64,000 bases of DNA from Nageia nagi (lineage: Eukaryota > Pinophyta): contig JBITNC010000001.1 of NCBI GenBank assembly GCA_050084985.1, positions 17,856,001-17,920,000 of the forward strand. Direction: 5' to 3'. Below the pieces are notes generated by a model. That model was not told the DNA's origin. It made no database searches and worked only from the letters and a program-made list of their open reading frames with translations. Every line of letters begins with the position of its first letter. Within the stretch, counting starts at the first letter, position 1. Of the stretch, positions 22,745 to 35,800 are shown piece after piece. The translations under genes and the position numbers were made by a program.

Positions 22745-22841
22745 GGCATGGATGTAAGTGTGAATGGTTCTTGAGTATCAAAAATGATAAAATGATCAGA
22801 TTCATGGTTGAAGTAGTACAAGGGGAAGAAACACATTTTTC
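22745..22841 (-). pseudogene. Remnant of the Tat-G antisense frame
   Basis: The minus strand encodes YFNHESDHFIIFDTQE and neighbouring residues, matching YFNHESSHFVVLYTQE of the antisense frame at 42082-42435. A stop and lost flanks make this copy nonfunctional. Confidence 0.6.
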
Positions 22842-23113
22842 ATCTCCAAAATTGGATATGGGACCATACAGCTACCTGATAGCATAATCATTTCCATCAT
22901 CTACACAACATCATTCTTGAAGAGATATTCTTCATCATATTTTTCCTTGGTTGCACCATTCAAGGACCTTTCCTGGGGCATCTAAGTCAAAAGGGGGTAG
23001 TAAGGGACCCTCATCATCATCATCAGCAAAAGGATCAAAAAAATTTCTTCTATACACTTCTTCTTTGGACATGTAATTTCATTACTTCAATTACACATCC
23101 AAAGAGGTGAAAA

Positions 23114-23708
23114 TGTAGATGCTTCAAAATGAACCTTTATGTATTTAATAAATCATTTTAATCCCTTAACAATGTATTATTTAAAAAGATATTAGAAATA
23201 TATAAAAGAGATGTAGGCCATGTATTTTACCCTTATGGAATGTAAAGTCATGTAAACTTGTATCATATATAAGGCATCATTTGATGATCTATAGATCATG
23301 AGCGAATCATGGGCTAATAATCATTTCAAGCTAATACAAGGATTATTAATTGAAGATCATTTGAAGGATTGCAACTTACTTTGTCTATCTATATTGCATA
23401 TCTATTATTATGTAAGTTCTCATGTATGTTCATCCTTTGATTATTTGCTAATTCACTAATTGCTACATTCTTGTTTGTGTTTGTAATTTTGCTCATCCTA
23501 TGGCATTGACGATGTGCCAATTCTAGAACATCGATGGCATATTTGTTCATAAATGTTTTCTCTATAATTTGTGCATTTTCTAATCAATGAAACAAATATA
23601 AAATCTAAGTAAACAATATTGCATTCTTGTTACATGTTATTGACATATTTTTGATAATAGTGCATTAATCAACCCCATTTGTATTAAAAGCATTATTTAC
23701 CATCTATA
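23114..23708 (+). repeat. Tat-G LTR (left, shared by two tandem copies)
   Basis: 595 bp. It starts TGTAGATGCTTC (as the right LTR starts TGTAGACACCTC) and ends at ccatctata. The following ttttgatgaacttga is a weak match to the primer-site region of Tat-E (tttggtgaacccaacg). A TATA-like stretch (catatataagg) is near 23265. Confidence 0.8.
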
Positions 23709-23830
23709 TTTTGATGAACTTGATTATTTGATTTATCTTTCCCTAGAGGCAAGATTGTGCTAACCCTTCTTATCATGATCAAACTACTAGCACTATACAT
23801 ATCTATATTTAGGATGCTAGCAATGTTAAG

Positions 23831-24800
23831 ATGGATCAGCTAATAGCCATGCTTCAAGCTTTGAACATGAATATTTTGGACTTGCAAAGGGAGATTACTA
23901 TGAACAACAATCCAAGTTCTAGCTCATCTAATCCAAGAGGTTCATCCAATACCTCTCCACCATCCAATCCTAGTGACTATGATGGTATTTTTGTTTCATC
24001 CTTAATGGACAACATCCATAATTTTCCCCTACCACTCGATCATAAGATCCCTAAGTTCAAGATGTTGAATGATGAATAGGATTTCAAACAACATCTCATT
24101 AGCTTTTAGGAGGAGTGCTTATTGAAACTATGTGCACTTTCTCAAGGAAGTAATGAAACCATAAATAAGTATGTATTATGCTTCAAAAAGGTATGGCAAA
24201 CTACTTGAGCTAAACTAGATGAATCTAAGATTTGTGGCATATTTTGTGAATCTATTATTCCTATACTTCAATTGCATGCTCCTAGTGCTAAGGATGTTAG
24301 TTTTAGTACTTTAGTTCAACAATTGGTGCAAAAAGAAAAAAATTATTATCTATAGGAGAGCTTAAATATACATTTAACACTTTTTTCAAAGATAATAGAA
24401 AACCATATGCCAAGAAAGAGGAGAAACCAGTTAATATGGTAGATAGATCCAAGACTCCTCCAAAGGCACAAAGATCTAATTCCTCAGAGGATATCAACTA
24501 CATATTTCCAATTCAACCAAGAATTATTTTGATGGACTTAATGAATAAAGGCCTCCTACAACCACTTGAAAAATTTGATGATGATACTCCTTTGGGACAC
24601 TTTGAGGCATATTATGCTTATCATCAATGAAAAGGGCATGCTACAAACTTTTGCAAAACATTGGAAGCAACTACCATAGCCCTTATAGAACAAGGAAGAT
24701 ACAAGATTGATGAACTCCTTGCTAAATAAGGAGATGTCATCAATGTGGTAACAATAGTCACAGAGATGTGTGCTAACTTGTGAAAAGGACATCCCTACAA
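23831..24800 (+). pseudogene. Tat-G gag, degenerate
   Basis: Begins MDQLIAMLQALNMNILDLQ followed by a serine/proline-rich stretch. Frames are broken by several stops (first at about 24077). Near 24610-24660 the sequence reads close to YAYHQ-stop-KGHATNFC, a worn CxYHxxxGHxTxxC knuckle typical of Tat-lineage gag. It is assigned by position after the LTR and by this motif. Confidence 0.7.
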
Positions 24801-25103
24801 CATTCCAAATCTTGTCACCATCGAATAAGTATCCCACCTGATCTTAAATTTTATAGTATGATTGATCAATTAAAAAATAAACTAGCCAAGATTAGCTTAT
24901 ATGATCTCATTTCTACTTCTCAAGCTCATAAGGATGTTTTATATGCTTTATTCAAGAACAAAACTATTCCTACTAACATTTTAGTAGCTACATTTTTTGA
25001 GAAGCTCCAAACCATTAGGGAAAGTGACACTATCTCCTTTTACAAATTTGAAATACTCAACTAAGAACTACTAGATAAGTGTTCAACCTTATATATCACA
25101 CCT

Positions 25104-25598
25104 TTGGTAGATGATTGGGAAGTCAAAAGGACCATGGTAGATAATGGTTCAGCTATGAATGTATGTTCTAACCACTTTTTGACTCAATTAAAAGAAAACG
25201 ATGTAACCATCTCCCCATTAGAAGAAATTACTTTCAAAATTAGAGCCTATGATAGTTCTTCCAAGAAACCATTAGGCATAGCTACCATCATGATTACCAT
25301 AGGAGTTAGAACTATTCCAACCAAGTTTCAAGTTGTTGATTCCAAGTTGCCTTATAACATGCTTTTAGGAAGACCTTGGATCCATGATATGGAAGTTGTC
25401 CCTTCTATACTACATGGTAGACTAAAATTTGAATTCCAAGGAGAATTACACATAATTTTAGTTGATCTTGAGCCCTATGCACTATTTAATGCTACTGACT
25501 TTAAGGAGATGGCCTTGGTTCTATCACTTTTTGAAATAGAACCCTTGGATGATCCCACATCAAGGGAAAAAATATATAAAGAGGTGCAAATCACATAA
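25104..25598 (+). pseudogene. Tat-G aspartic protease domain
   Basis: An open stretch of 164 codons resembling Gypsy retropepsin. The active-site region reads VDNGSAMNVC, with N where the family has S or T in D[ST]G, so it is probably inactive. The downstream YNMLLGRPWIHDM is the typical flap and fold motif of plant Gypsy proteases. It continues in broken frames (25754-26226) towards RT. Confidence 0.8.
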
Positions 25599-26444
25599 AC
25601 ATGTACGAAATAGATGATAAAAATTTATTTATGTCTATTAAATACTTGGGATGACCTTGAATATTGGTTGTTTTAGATCATCAGTGGTGTGCTATTCTGC
25701 ATACAAGGAGCTAATGTCATATAGGTGGTGACTTCAATGGCCTTTCCAACTTTGTGCAATCTAACATAAGGAACCCATATTTTGCAAATGGTGTCCCTAC
25801 ATCTTCCAAATCAGGTAACATCTTTCCTTCTACTTTTGTTCAAAAGTATATGGTTAATAATTACAAGTACAAGGGAGGAGGTTTAGGCAAAACTAAGAAA
25901 GGTATGTTTGATTTTTATGTTTATCCTAAAACATAGCTACTAAGATAGGTCTAGGTAGTGATTTATAGGTCAAACAAAAATGGGGTCCTATACAATTTGT
26001 TAACACATCTAATATGATAGAATTATCTAATGAAATTGATGAAGACATGTGGATTGATCATAGCTTGCCTCTTGCCTTTGATTATTTTAGTACTGATGAT
26101 GATTTTATTGAATACTTGGGGGCACATTTAGAATTGTCTAAGTCTAACGAAAAATGTCATGCCTCTTACATGCTTCATGAGTATGCTTACTTTGGCCAAG
26201 TGGTTAATTTTCATGATGTTTTCTAGATTTAGCTCTTAGAAGAAGATGATATTGTTGATCCTACTATGAAGGATTTATCATCATTATTACAAAAAAAGAA
26301 GGATCTCACCTTCCCATAAGAACAATTGCTAAATATTAACATTGGCACTACAGATAAAGAGAGATTGCTTCAAATTGGAGCATCCCTAGCCTCTTTCGAG
26401 CAATAAAGGTACAAATTTAAATTCATTACATATTCTAAAAATTT
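25599..26444 (+). pseudogene. Tat-G linker between protease and RT, broken
   Basis: Several short open stretches (for example 25754-25936, with a G-rich GLGKTKKG motif, and 26014-26226, acidic) that correspond to the region before RT in Tat polyproteins. Near 26435 the frame reads SKNFAL. It resumes after Chr-H (37751) with a worn match to the W-S-Y motif that starts Gypsy RT. Confidence 0.65.
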
Positions 26445-26449
26445 TGCTT

Positions 26450-26859
26450 TGTTATGATGCTACAAATATTAAAAGGGAAATATTGCAAAAATGAAATGAA
26501 TATCGATTTGAAATAGGAAAATGACAACTATCAAGTGGAAATAACAGAGCATGTGTTGATAAATAAAACATAAAATAGCAATAATAAATAGATAAGGATA
26601 GGATTTTATTAAATAGTAAAAGAATCACAAGTCACTTCAAGGGGGCTACCTCCTTATAAATCCAAAAGTGAAAAATAACATTCAAGATCCATTTCTCCAC
26701 ACATTTCTATCTATTTATAATAAATCGACCCTCACCCTAATAGTAATGCAAAATTGGGCCCCACCCTTACAATCACAATATTATAGTTTATAATATAGGC
26801 TGATAATTTAATAAAATACTAATACTAACACTAAAATGTTAGGGTGTGGGATCCTAACA
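26450..26859 (-). repeat. Chr-H 3' LTR
   Basis: 410 bp; minus strand TGTTAGGATCC to GCATCATAACA. The polypurine tract AAGAGGGGTGGCA lies just inside (26860-26872 on the minus strand). Confidence 0.92.
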
Positions 26860-29800
26860 TGCCACCCCTCTTGGGATGAAGCTTTGTACTCGAAGCTTGA
26901 AGTGTGAAAACTGTTGTTGTAGCTGATGAAGTATTTCCCATGTTGCATCTTTTGGTGCCATGCCTTGCCACTGCATAAGGACTTTTGTGATGGAGTGATT
27001 ATGAAAATACCATGAATGTTGATCTAAAATTACCTTAGGTACAACTACCATTGATCCATCCTTTACTAACTCAGGTAATTATGTTTGAACCCGAACCTTC
27101 GATCCAGGCACTTTCTTAAGATAAGAGACATGAAACACTGGGTGAATCTTGGAGAAGCAAGAAGCTTCAATTTGTATGCAATTGGGCCAATGCATTGCAA
27201 CACCTTATAGGTACCATAAAACTTTGGGGCCAATTTTTGAGGGCCTTTTATTTTTAAGGATGTCTAGTGATAAGGTTGCAGCCTCAAAAAGACCATGTCA
27301 TCTACCTGGAACTCCCTTTTCATATGTTGCTAATCAACATGTTGTTTCATATGATGTTTAGCTATTTGAAGGTTATACTTGAGCAAATGAAGAATATCAT
27401 CCCAAGTAACTAAGGCTGAGTCAACTACCTAAACTTTACTGGTACCTTCAACATATGAGGTGACTATTGGTGGAGCTTGACCATACATTACTTCATAAAG
27501 GGTCATCTTATTGGTAGAATGATAAGATATATTATACCACCACTCAACTAAAGAAAGAAATCATACCCAATTCATAGGTTGTGCTGAAGAAAAATAACAT
27601 AAATATGTTTCCAAACATTTGTTAATAATTTCAGTCTAACCATCAATTTATGGGTGATATGTTGAGCTCATGTTTAGTTGGGTACCTTGCAACTTAAAAA
27701 GCTCTTGCCAAAAATGGCTTGTAAAAGTGGGATCATGATCATTTATAATCATCTTTGGCATGCCATGTAGTTCAAAAATTATATCTAAGAATAATTGTGC
27801 CATTATCACTACCTTGTAGGGATGAGCTAATGAACCAAAATGAGCATATTTGGATAACCGATCAACCACCATTAGAATAACTAATTTACTACTAGATTTA
27901 GGAAGGCCTTCAATGAAATCCATTGAGATATCAATCCATGTATGGATAGGTACAGGAAGAGGTTGAAGGAGTCCTGGAGTACCCAATATCTCACCCTTTT
28001 ATCATTTACACACATTACAAGCTACCACAAACTGCTTGATATCCAATTTCATACCTGCCCAATAAAATGACTATGCCATCCGCTTATAAGTTTTAAAAAA
28101 TCTATCATGTCCTAATGTAGGTGTGGAATGCAAATTGACAAGTATTTCTTATTTATATTTTGAAGGAGATGGTAACAAAATTTGGCCTTTGAATCTCAAA
28201 ATACCATCATGCCATGTGTGGTGTGGTTTACTTGTGGGGTCTTGAGTGATCTCTTTTAATAATTCTTGGGTGGAGCTATCCTTTGCCCACTCTTATTTAA
28301 CTTTATCCAACCATTGAAGAATAGGAGACAAAAGAGCTTGCAGTGCTACTTGATCTTCAAATTTTCTAGATAGAACATTGGTAACCATATTCTCTTTACC
28401 TTTATAGTATACTATCTTATAATCATACCTCGGTAGTTTGGTCACCCATTTTTGTTGCTCAAGTGTAGAAATGCATTGCTCAATGAAAAATTTCAAATTA
28501 TGATGATCCATGAGGATGATGAAATGGAAACCAATGAGATATGGTCTCCAACATTGAACTACATGAATGATGGTAAGAATTTCTTTTTTATAAGTGGATT
28601 TACCCAAATTTTTACCAGAGAGTGCTCTACTAGTGATATCAAGGAATGCCCCTCCTACATCAATACTGCCCTAATTCCTACTCCATAAGCATCACTTTCT
28701 ATCATAAAGGTTTTAGAAAAATTTGGCATTGCTAATACTAGGGTGGTACACATCACCTCCTTGAGCTTAAGGAAATCTACCTCAGCTTGAGAGGACCATT
28801 AGAATGCATTCTTTTTCAACAACATGGTTAGAGGTGTTGCAATCTTGCCATAATCCTTCATAAATTTCTTATAATAGCTTGTCAACCAAAAGAATCCTTA
28901 GAGACTTTTCAAATATGTAGGAATATACCAATTCTGCATGTCAATAATCTTTTATGGACACCTTAACTCCCTCTTCAGATATAATATGGCCTAAGTAGTC
29001 AATTTCCCTCTTACCGAATGAACATTTTGATTTTTTTGCATATAGTTGGTGTTCCTTCAAAATTTGTAAGGTTTGGTCAACATGTGCCACATGTTCTTGC
29101 CATGTCTTATTGTAGATCAAGATATCATCAAAGAAAACTAAAATGAACTTCCTAAGGAATGGACAAAACTCCTGATTCATTAAACTTTGAAATGTGGATG
29201 GAGCATTTATGAGGCCAAAAGGCATGAGCAAGAACTCATAATGGCCTCATGGATGCAAAATGTAATTTTTGGTATATCCTCCTCATTAAGGTGGATTTGG
29301 TGATACCCAGATTGTAAGTCCAACTTGGAAAAATATCTTGCACCATGCAGTTCATCCAATAATTCATTAATGATCACAATGGAAAATTTGTCTTAGCCCT
29401 GAAATCCACACACATACACCATGAACCATATTTCTTATGAACCAATATAATTGGAGAAGAATATGGACTTATGCTAGGTCAGATTACTCCTACATCCAAC
29501 AATTCCTTAACTAATTTTTCAATTTCATTTTTTTATAAACAAGGATACTGATAAGGATGAATGTTTGGTGGGTGACTTCCCAACACCAACTAGATAGCAT
29601 GATCATGTGATCGCTGGGGTGGTAAGCCCATTGGTTCCTCAAAGATCATTGCATGCTTACTTAAGATGGGTTGTAGATCATTAGGCTCTGTGACTTTAGA
29701 TTCAATGATTGATAAAGAGTATAACTATGCTAGCATCCCTTTTCCAGTTTCTCAATAGGATCTTTTCCATGGAATATGAGCTCACAATTTGTATAGGTCC

Positions 29801-30379
29801 ACCCTATAATCCCCTGAGAGTATGCTCTTGTTCATTTATCTTAAAGGTCAGCCATAGCTTTGCAAAATTCCACTGCATCATGCCTAAAGTCCTTAGCCAT
29901 TGTACCCCCAAAACTATATCACATCCCCCAAGTGGAAAAGCATACATGTTGTGGTCCATGCTTAGTTTGACATTGTAACATGTGCCTTTACATGCTATTT
30001 TTCCTCCATTACCAACTATAACCTCAAAATTATTTGTAGGGTGGATGTAATATTCAACAACCTTAGCCACCTGTGGATCAATGAAATTATGAGTACTTCC
30101 CAAATCCACCAATATTATGTGAGGGTAGTTTTTAAAAAACCCTTTGACCTTCATAGTTTGAGGGGGAGTAATTCCTACCAATGCACTATAAGAGATAATT
30201 GAGGCCTCCTCATCTAGAATTTCCTTTGTAGCCTCTTCAGGTGCACTCTCATATTCCTCTTCACTAGGAGCATCAACATCAAGCAAATATAACTTTTGTT
30301 GAGTACAACAATGACCATGAACAAATTTCTCATCATGATGCTCTTTCATTTCCTCCCATTTCAACTTCTTAGTTTGCAT
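26860..30379 (-). pseudogene. Chr-H pol: protease, RT, RNase H, integrase, chromodomain; multiply broken
   Basis: From right to left: retropepsin (29804-30379) with LVDLGSTHNFID, where the family has DSGST; RT (28941-29231 and flanks) with [13 protein letters not shown] and the catalytic FFDD; RNase H (28293-28607) ending in a KGKENMVTNVLSR motif; integrase core (27648-27986) with IDISMDFIEGLP and IINDHDPTF; and a chromodomain (26854-27051) reading VLMQWQGMAPKDATWE. The chromodomain motif identifies the chromovirus branch. Stops and frameshifts separate all blocks. Confidence 0.9.
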
Positions 30380-31230
30380 TATGCAATTTGGTGGTGGAGC
30401 ACTTGTGTTATTAGAGAAATGAAAAATATTATGTGTTTTTATGAATGGGGGTCTTACATTTCATTGATGAAGACTAGCTTTATCTTCAGTAAGCTTTACC
30501 AAAGCAATAACATCCATCATAGTTTTGGGATTAAACATTTTGATCTCTAGTTTAATTTCTTCTTTTAATCCACTAATAAAATAACTTGTGAAAAATGCAT
30601 CGTCCAACCCCTCTATGTGATTTGCCAATTTATCAAACTAATTTTGGTATTCTTTAACTATTGTAGTTTGACGTAACTTGATCAATGCCCCTATGAAATC
30701 TTCATAGTCACTAGGACCAAAACGTATCAATAATTGTTGAGTAAATTCATCCCATGAAGGAGCAAGATGCATTTTTGAGTACCACTAGTGCCATTAGAGA
30801 GCCTCACGGTCCAAATGAAAAGTTGCCATGTGCACCTTCAAATCCTCTAGATTTTGATTCAATATGAAATACTGTTCAAACTTATAAATCCAACTAGTGG
30901 GATCATCTCCATCAAATTAGGAAAAATCTAATTAGGTTGTGCGGGGGAAGAATGAAACCACCTTGTTGGCCCTGAAAGTTATGATGATACCCTTATGCAT
31001 TTCTTGACTTCCTTGATTGCTATGAACTGGATGCATTGTTGGTATGATTGAGACTTAGTTGGACACTATCACATTTACTATCAAGAGTTTGTATTTGGGT
31101 CTATATTTGTTGAATTTTTGCCCTGAATGTACTGGTAAGTGTATCTACCATTTGTTAGATCATAGTTTGAAATGTCATCATGGTAGAATTAGTTTGTGCT
31201 GCTATTTGGGATCTTATCTCAGGTGCCATT
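30380..31230 (-). pseudogene. Chr-H gag, degenerate
   Basis: The minus strand shows broken gag text, for example a stretch near 30500-30640 that reads close to FISGLKEEIKLEIK, a typical Gypsy gag motif. It follows the leader and precedes protease. No intact zinc knuckle is seen. Confidence 0.7.
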
Positions 31231-32005
31231 TCTAGAAATTGCTATTTTTGAAGTTGTTATTTCTGAAAATTGCTATTTTTAGAAATTGCTATTTTTAAAA
31301 AGTGCCTAAAAAAGTGTATGGGTGTAATATATCAAAATAATCAGCTCAAAAAGATGATCACAATGGGTTAGGTCTCTCAATGATGATTTTTGGACTCCTA
31401 GACTCTTTTTTTTACATCTGTGGGTCTATCTACTTTTGTTAAAAATTGCTGAAATGGTATAGATTTTTAGTTATTTAGCTTTAAAGTTTTTGTTGCCTTT
31501 GAACTATTATTTTTGGTGGCTCTAAAAAACTACATGTCATACATTTTTCTCCTCAAATCAAGGTTTTTTGTGTGAAGGAACAACTCTAAGGTAAAAATTA
31601 TCTGCTCTATAGGCTTGTCTAAACACCCCTCCTATCCAACTTTCGTAAGGAAAGAGGTTATGGAGATGGATTTTATGATAAGTAACTTTCCAATGGCACT
31701 TGTTGGTGCACTATAGTTTACAGATGGTTGACATATCTCCCTACCTAGTTTCCAACTATAGCCTAGATAGTCTCTGATATACCTTTCGATATGTGGAGTT
31801 TGATTTCATGTAGGGTTCTATTTGAGGCTTGGGTATTGGTGCAGAGTTTTTTGCACCTCACTTCACACACAGCTTTATGGGCAAGTGTGCTTAGCCAAAA
31901 ATGATAGATCCTCTTAGATATTTTAAAACATTTGATACAGGGTTTCTAGCTTAGACCTCTAAGAATTTTTTTTAATTTTCCTATAGTAGAATGGCCCTAG
32001 AAAGA
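31231..32005 (-). other. Chr-H 5' leader
   Basis: Noncoding stretch between gag and the primer site, with short repeated ttgctatttttgaaa words near 31235-31300. No gene is seen. Confidence 0.55.
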
Positions 32006-32017
32006 GCTTTGATACCT
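32006..32017 (-). other. Chr-H primer binding site
   Basis: Minus-strand AGGTATCAAAGC two bases from the LTR end, two differences from TGGTATCAGAGC (initiator Met tRNA). Confidence 0.75.
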
Positions 32018-32174
32018 GATGTTACGATGCTACAAATATGAAAAGGGAAATATTGCAAAAATGAAATGAATATCGATTTGAAATAGGAAAATGATAACTA
32101 TCTAATGGAAATAACAGAGCATGCACTAATAAATAGAACATGAAATATCAATAATAAGGTGATGAGGATAGGAT

Positions 32175-32698
32175 TGTTGGAGTTTTGACTCCATAATATA
32201 TGTTTTTGCAATGTTCTAGAATAAATCCACCTATGATAGAGATTGCCATCGATCACCGTCGATCGCCATCGATCACCGTCCGATCGCCACCAATTGCCAT
32301 CGATCGTCATTACCGCCGATCGCCACCAATTGCCACCGATCATTTCTGATCCTATAAGATCGCTGTTGATCACTGTGTAGAGAAAACGACAGTGTGCGGG
32401 CAGAATGAGTTTGTTTTTGTAACAACTTTCTTGTTATTATTTATTTTGTCTTCATATTTTAGGGGTTTGTTTGTTATCGTATTAGGCATGTTTTAAGCTA
32501 TGTTTGGAGTATTATTGTCTCATGTTTAGCTACTTCTCCTGGACTGAGATGGCTATGGTTGTAGTGTTGCTGAGAATAGTAAATTCTCTAACTTCTTGTT
32601 TGTAAGTTTGTAAACCTTGTGGATTCCGTTGTTGAGAACCCAAGGCTATATATTGACATCAATAAACCATGGACAGTGAAGCTCCATTATTTCTCTCA
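32175..32698 (+). repeat. Cop-I 5' LTR
   Basis: 524 bp, TGTTGGAGTT to TTCTCTCA. It holds a GATC-rich tandem array (32235-32370) and a TATA-like ggctatatattg near 32644. Confidence 0.93.
32235..32370. repeat. Degenerate ~10-bp tandem array in the Cop-I 5' LTR
   Basis: Repeated words such as ccatcgatcaccgtcgatcg and gatcgccaccaattgccat. The array is CpG- and GATC-rich against AT-rich surroundings. The matching array in the 3' LTR is at about 37030-37165, with different unit order. Confidence 0.8.
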
Positions 32699-32701
32699 TT
32701 G

Positions 32702-32713
32702 TGGTATCAGAGC
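32702..32713 (+). other. Cop-I primer binding site
   Basis: TGGTATCAGAGC, complementary to the initiator Met tRNA 3' end, three bases after the LTR. Confidence 0.93.
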
Positions 32714-32830
32714 TAGTTCAATCTATTGGGATTGAGTAGTGAGTGAGGTGACTTGTATGAAGTTTTGAAAGCTTCATTTGAGGAGGATCCAACAACTCTT
32801 GGAAGAAGATTATCAATTGTGATTGTAGCA

Positions 32831-35800
32831 ATGGCAAATTCAAATGGGAATGTTCCAATTACAGAATTCAAAGGAGAGAACTATGATTATTGGTCTACCA
32901 AAATGAGGCATTTGCTCATTGGTAAAGGCTATTGGGATATCATAGAAGAAGGCTATGTGGAACCTACTGATTGGAGTCTAGTTCTAGCTGCCCAAAAGTA
33001 AACCTTGAAGGAGGCAAAAAAGAAGAATAGCATGGCAATGTACTTCATTCAAGCTACCTTAGATGAATCCATTTATCCAAGAATCACAAGTTGCACTTCA
33101 GCCCAAGAAGCTTGGAAAGTCTTGAAGGAGAGCTATGAAGGTAGCAAACAAGTCAAGCAAGTGAGGTTGCAAACTCTCAAAATGGAGTTTGAAAATCTCA
33201 AGATGAGAGAAGATGAGAAGGTTGGAGACTATTGTTTGAGAGCCAAGATTTGTGTAGACAAAATGAGAGCCCTTGGAGAAGAAGTAGAGAATGAGGTGAT
33301 TGTCAAAAAGGTGTTGAGAACACTTTTGCCCAAGTGGACCCAAGTCTCCATTGTGATTGAGGAGAGTAAGGATCTATCTACTCTCATCTATGATCAGCTC
33401 ATAGGATCATTAATGTCTCATGAGGAAAGGTTTTCTTCAACTCCACATCTTGGAGGCATGGAAGAAAAAGCTTTTTCATCCAAAGAGGGTAAAACTAGTG
33501 TCCAAGCCAAAGGTCATGGAAGAGGTAGAGGAAGATCTCCCTTTAGAGGAAGAGGAAGAGGAAGAAAAGGTCCTCAAGGTAGAGGAAGTGGAAGAGGTGA
33601 TAAAAGTAACAAGCAATGTTACTATTGCCATAAATATGGACACTTTGAGAAAGAGTGTAGAACAAAGGCTACAAATGAAGAAAAGGAGAGTGCAAACTAT
33701 GGAGAGGAAGGAAAGCCTTCTTCACTCTTCTTGTCATATGGAAAATCTTATCAAAGCATGGGACAAACATAGCTTCTTGATACTGGTTGTAGCAATCATA
33801 TGACTGGTAATGGAGAATTATTTTCTTCAATCAACAACTCATATAAGTCCAAGATCTCTCTTAGAGATGATAAAGCCTTGCATGTTGAAGGCATTGGAGC
33901 TATGGATGTGCACACCAAAGAAGGTATTAATAAGGTAAAGGATGTTTATCATATTCCCAATTTGAAGCATAATCTCTTGAGTGTTGGTCAAATGATGGAG
34001 CATAATTATAGTCTTTTATTTGCAAAGAATGCTTGCAAGATTTTTGATAGTGGGAATAGGCTTGTTACTACTATTCCAATGACCAAAAATAGATTGTTCG
34101 CTCTCAAATTTGAGGAGCAAGGTACCAATTTTGCACATGTGGCTATTGATAATAAAAATTGGTTGTGGCACTTGAGATATGGGCATTTAAATTTCTCAAG
34201 TTTGAAGACATTGGCTTCTCAAGAGATGGTTTATGGGCTTCCAAAAGTAAATGATCCAAAGAAGATTTGTGAAGGATGTGTATTGGGAAAGCATTCAAGA
34301 GAAATATTTCCAAAATATCAAGCATGGAGGGCTTCCTATCCCCTACAATTGGTGCATAGTGATTTGTGTGGACCTATGCAAACTCAAAGTCTTGGTAAGA
34401 ACTACTACTTCCTCACTTTCATTGATGATTTTTCAAGAATGTGTTGGGTGTACCTCTTGAAAACTAAAGATGAGACATTTGATAAATTCAAAGAATTCAA
34501 AATAAAAGTGGAAAATGAAAGTGGGTATGCAATCAAGTGTTTAAGAAGTGATAGAGGAGGTGAATTTTGTTCCAATGAATTCTTCAATTTTTGTAATAAT
34601 TGTGGAATTAAAAGGCAATTAACAAGTGCATACACACCACAACAAAATGGAGTGGCTGAAAGAAAGAATAGAAACTTGAATAATATGGCTAGAAGTATGC
34701 TCCAAACTAAGAATTTGTCAAAAATGTATTGGGGGAGGCAATTAGGACAGCCATGTATCTCTTGAATAGATGTCCTACCTCTAGTTTGGATGGGGTGACA
34801 CCATATGAAGCTTGGTATGGCAAAAAGCCAATTGTTGCACATTTGAAAGTTTTTGGTTGTTTAGCCTATGCTCATGTTCCAAAAGAAAATAGGCAAAAGC
34901 TTGATGCAAAAAGTGAACCATGAATCTTTATTGGGTATTGTGAAAATACCAAAGCATGGAGATTGTACAATCCAAAAACTAAAAAGCTTATTATATCTAG
35001 AGATGTGATTTTTGATGAAGGGGGAGCATGGGGTCATCAAAAATACTATTTGGATGGCGATTCCAATAATAGTGGCTCTCCAAATGTGCAAGCAAAGATT
35101 CAGCTCAAGCAAGCAAAGATACCTCAAGATGGCAATCAAGTAAGTTCTTCCAATTCTAGCCCATGTTCTTCACCAAGTTCAAAATCCTCAAGTGATGGTT
35201 CTTTGGAGGAGGCAAAAATAAATTTAAAGAAACATAAGCAATTTTTGATTGATCATCCATCATCACAAATTCTTGATCAAAACTTTGGTAGAAGAATAAC
35301 AAGAGCATAAGCTAAAGAAATGGAAAGTGTTGTTAATAATCTTCAAAATATGCACTTGTATGGAGATAGCAATGATGGTGAATCAAAAGTTGATGTGATA
35401 AATTATGATTTGATGAGTATAATTAATGTTGAACCTTCTTGTTATGAAATTTCATGTACTAATGATTTATGGATAAAAGCAATGCAAGAGGAGATGGACT
35501 CCATCAAGAAAAATGATACTTGGGAGCTAGTTGAGCTTCCACAAGGAAAGAAGGTAGTAGGCTCCAAGTGGGTATACAAGACAAAGTATAATGCAAATGG
35601 TACTATTCAAAAACACAAAGCAAGACTAGTGGCAAAAGGTTTCACTCAAAAGTATGGCATTGATTATGAGGAGACTTTTGCACTCGTTGCAAGGCAAGAG
35701 ACAATTAGATTGGTTCTATCCTTGGCTACCCAAAAAGGATGGAGAGTGCATCACCTTGATGTGAAGAGTGCATTCTTGAATGGATACATACAAGAAGAGG

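Larger units (their letters stand above)
21578..23113 (+). mobile_element. Tat-G upstream copy, 3' internal end only
   Basis: Homologous to 41620-42687: same tandem repeats, same antisense-frame remnant, and the same block (ggggcatctaagtcaaaagg, then gacatgtaatttcatt) before the polypurine tract. Cop-C adjoins it on the left, so the rest of this copy lies beyond the window or was lost. 21578-22040 holds no recognisable coding sequence. Confidence 0.8.

Noticed and set aside
24303-24837. Minus-strand frames over Tat-G gag
   Set aside because: They are shadows of the degenerate gag; no motif and no start context.
32241-32345. CRISPR-like or satellite array in the Cop-I LTR
   Set aside because: Units are about 10 bp, degenerate and without spacers, and this is a plant LTR.
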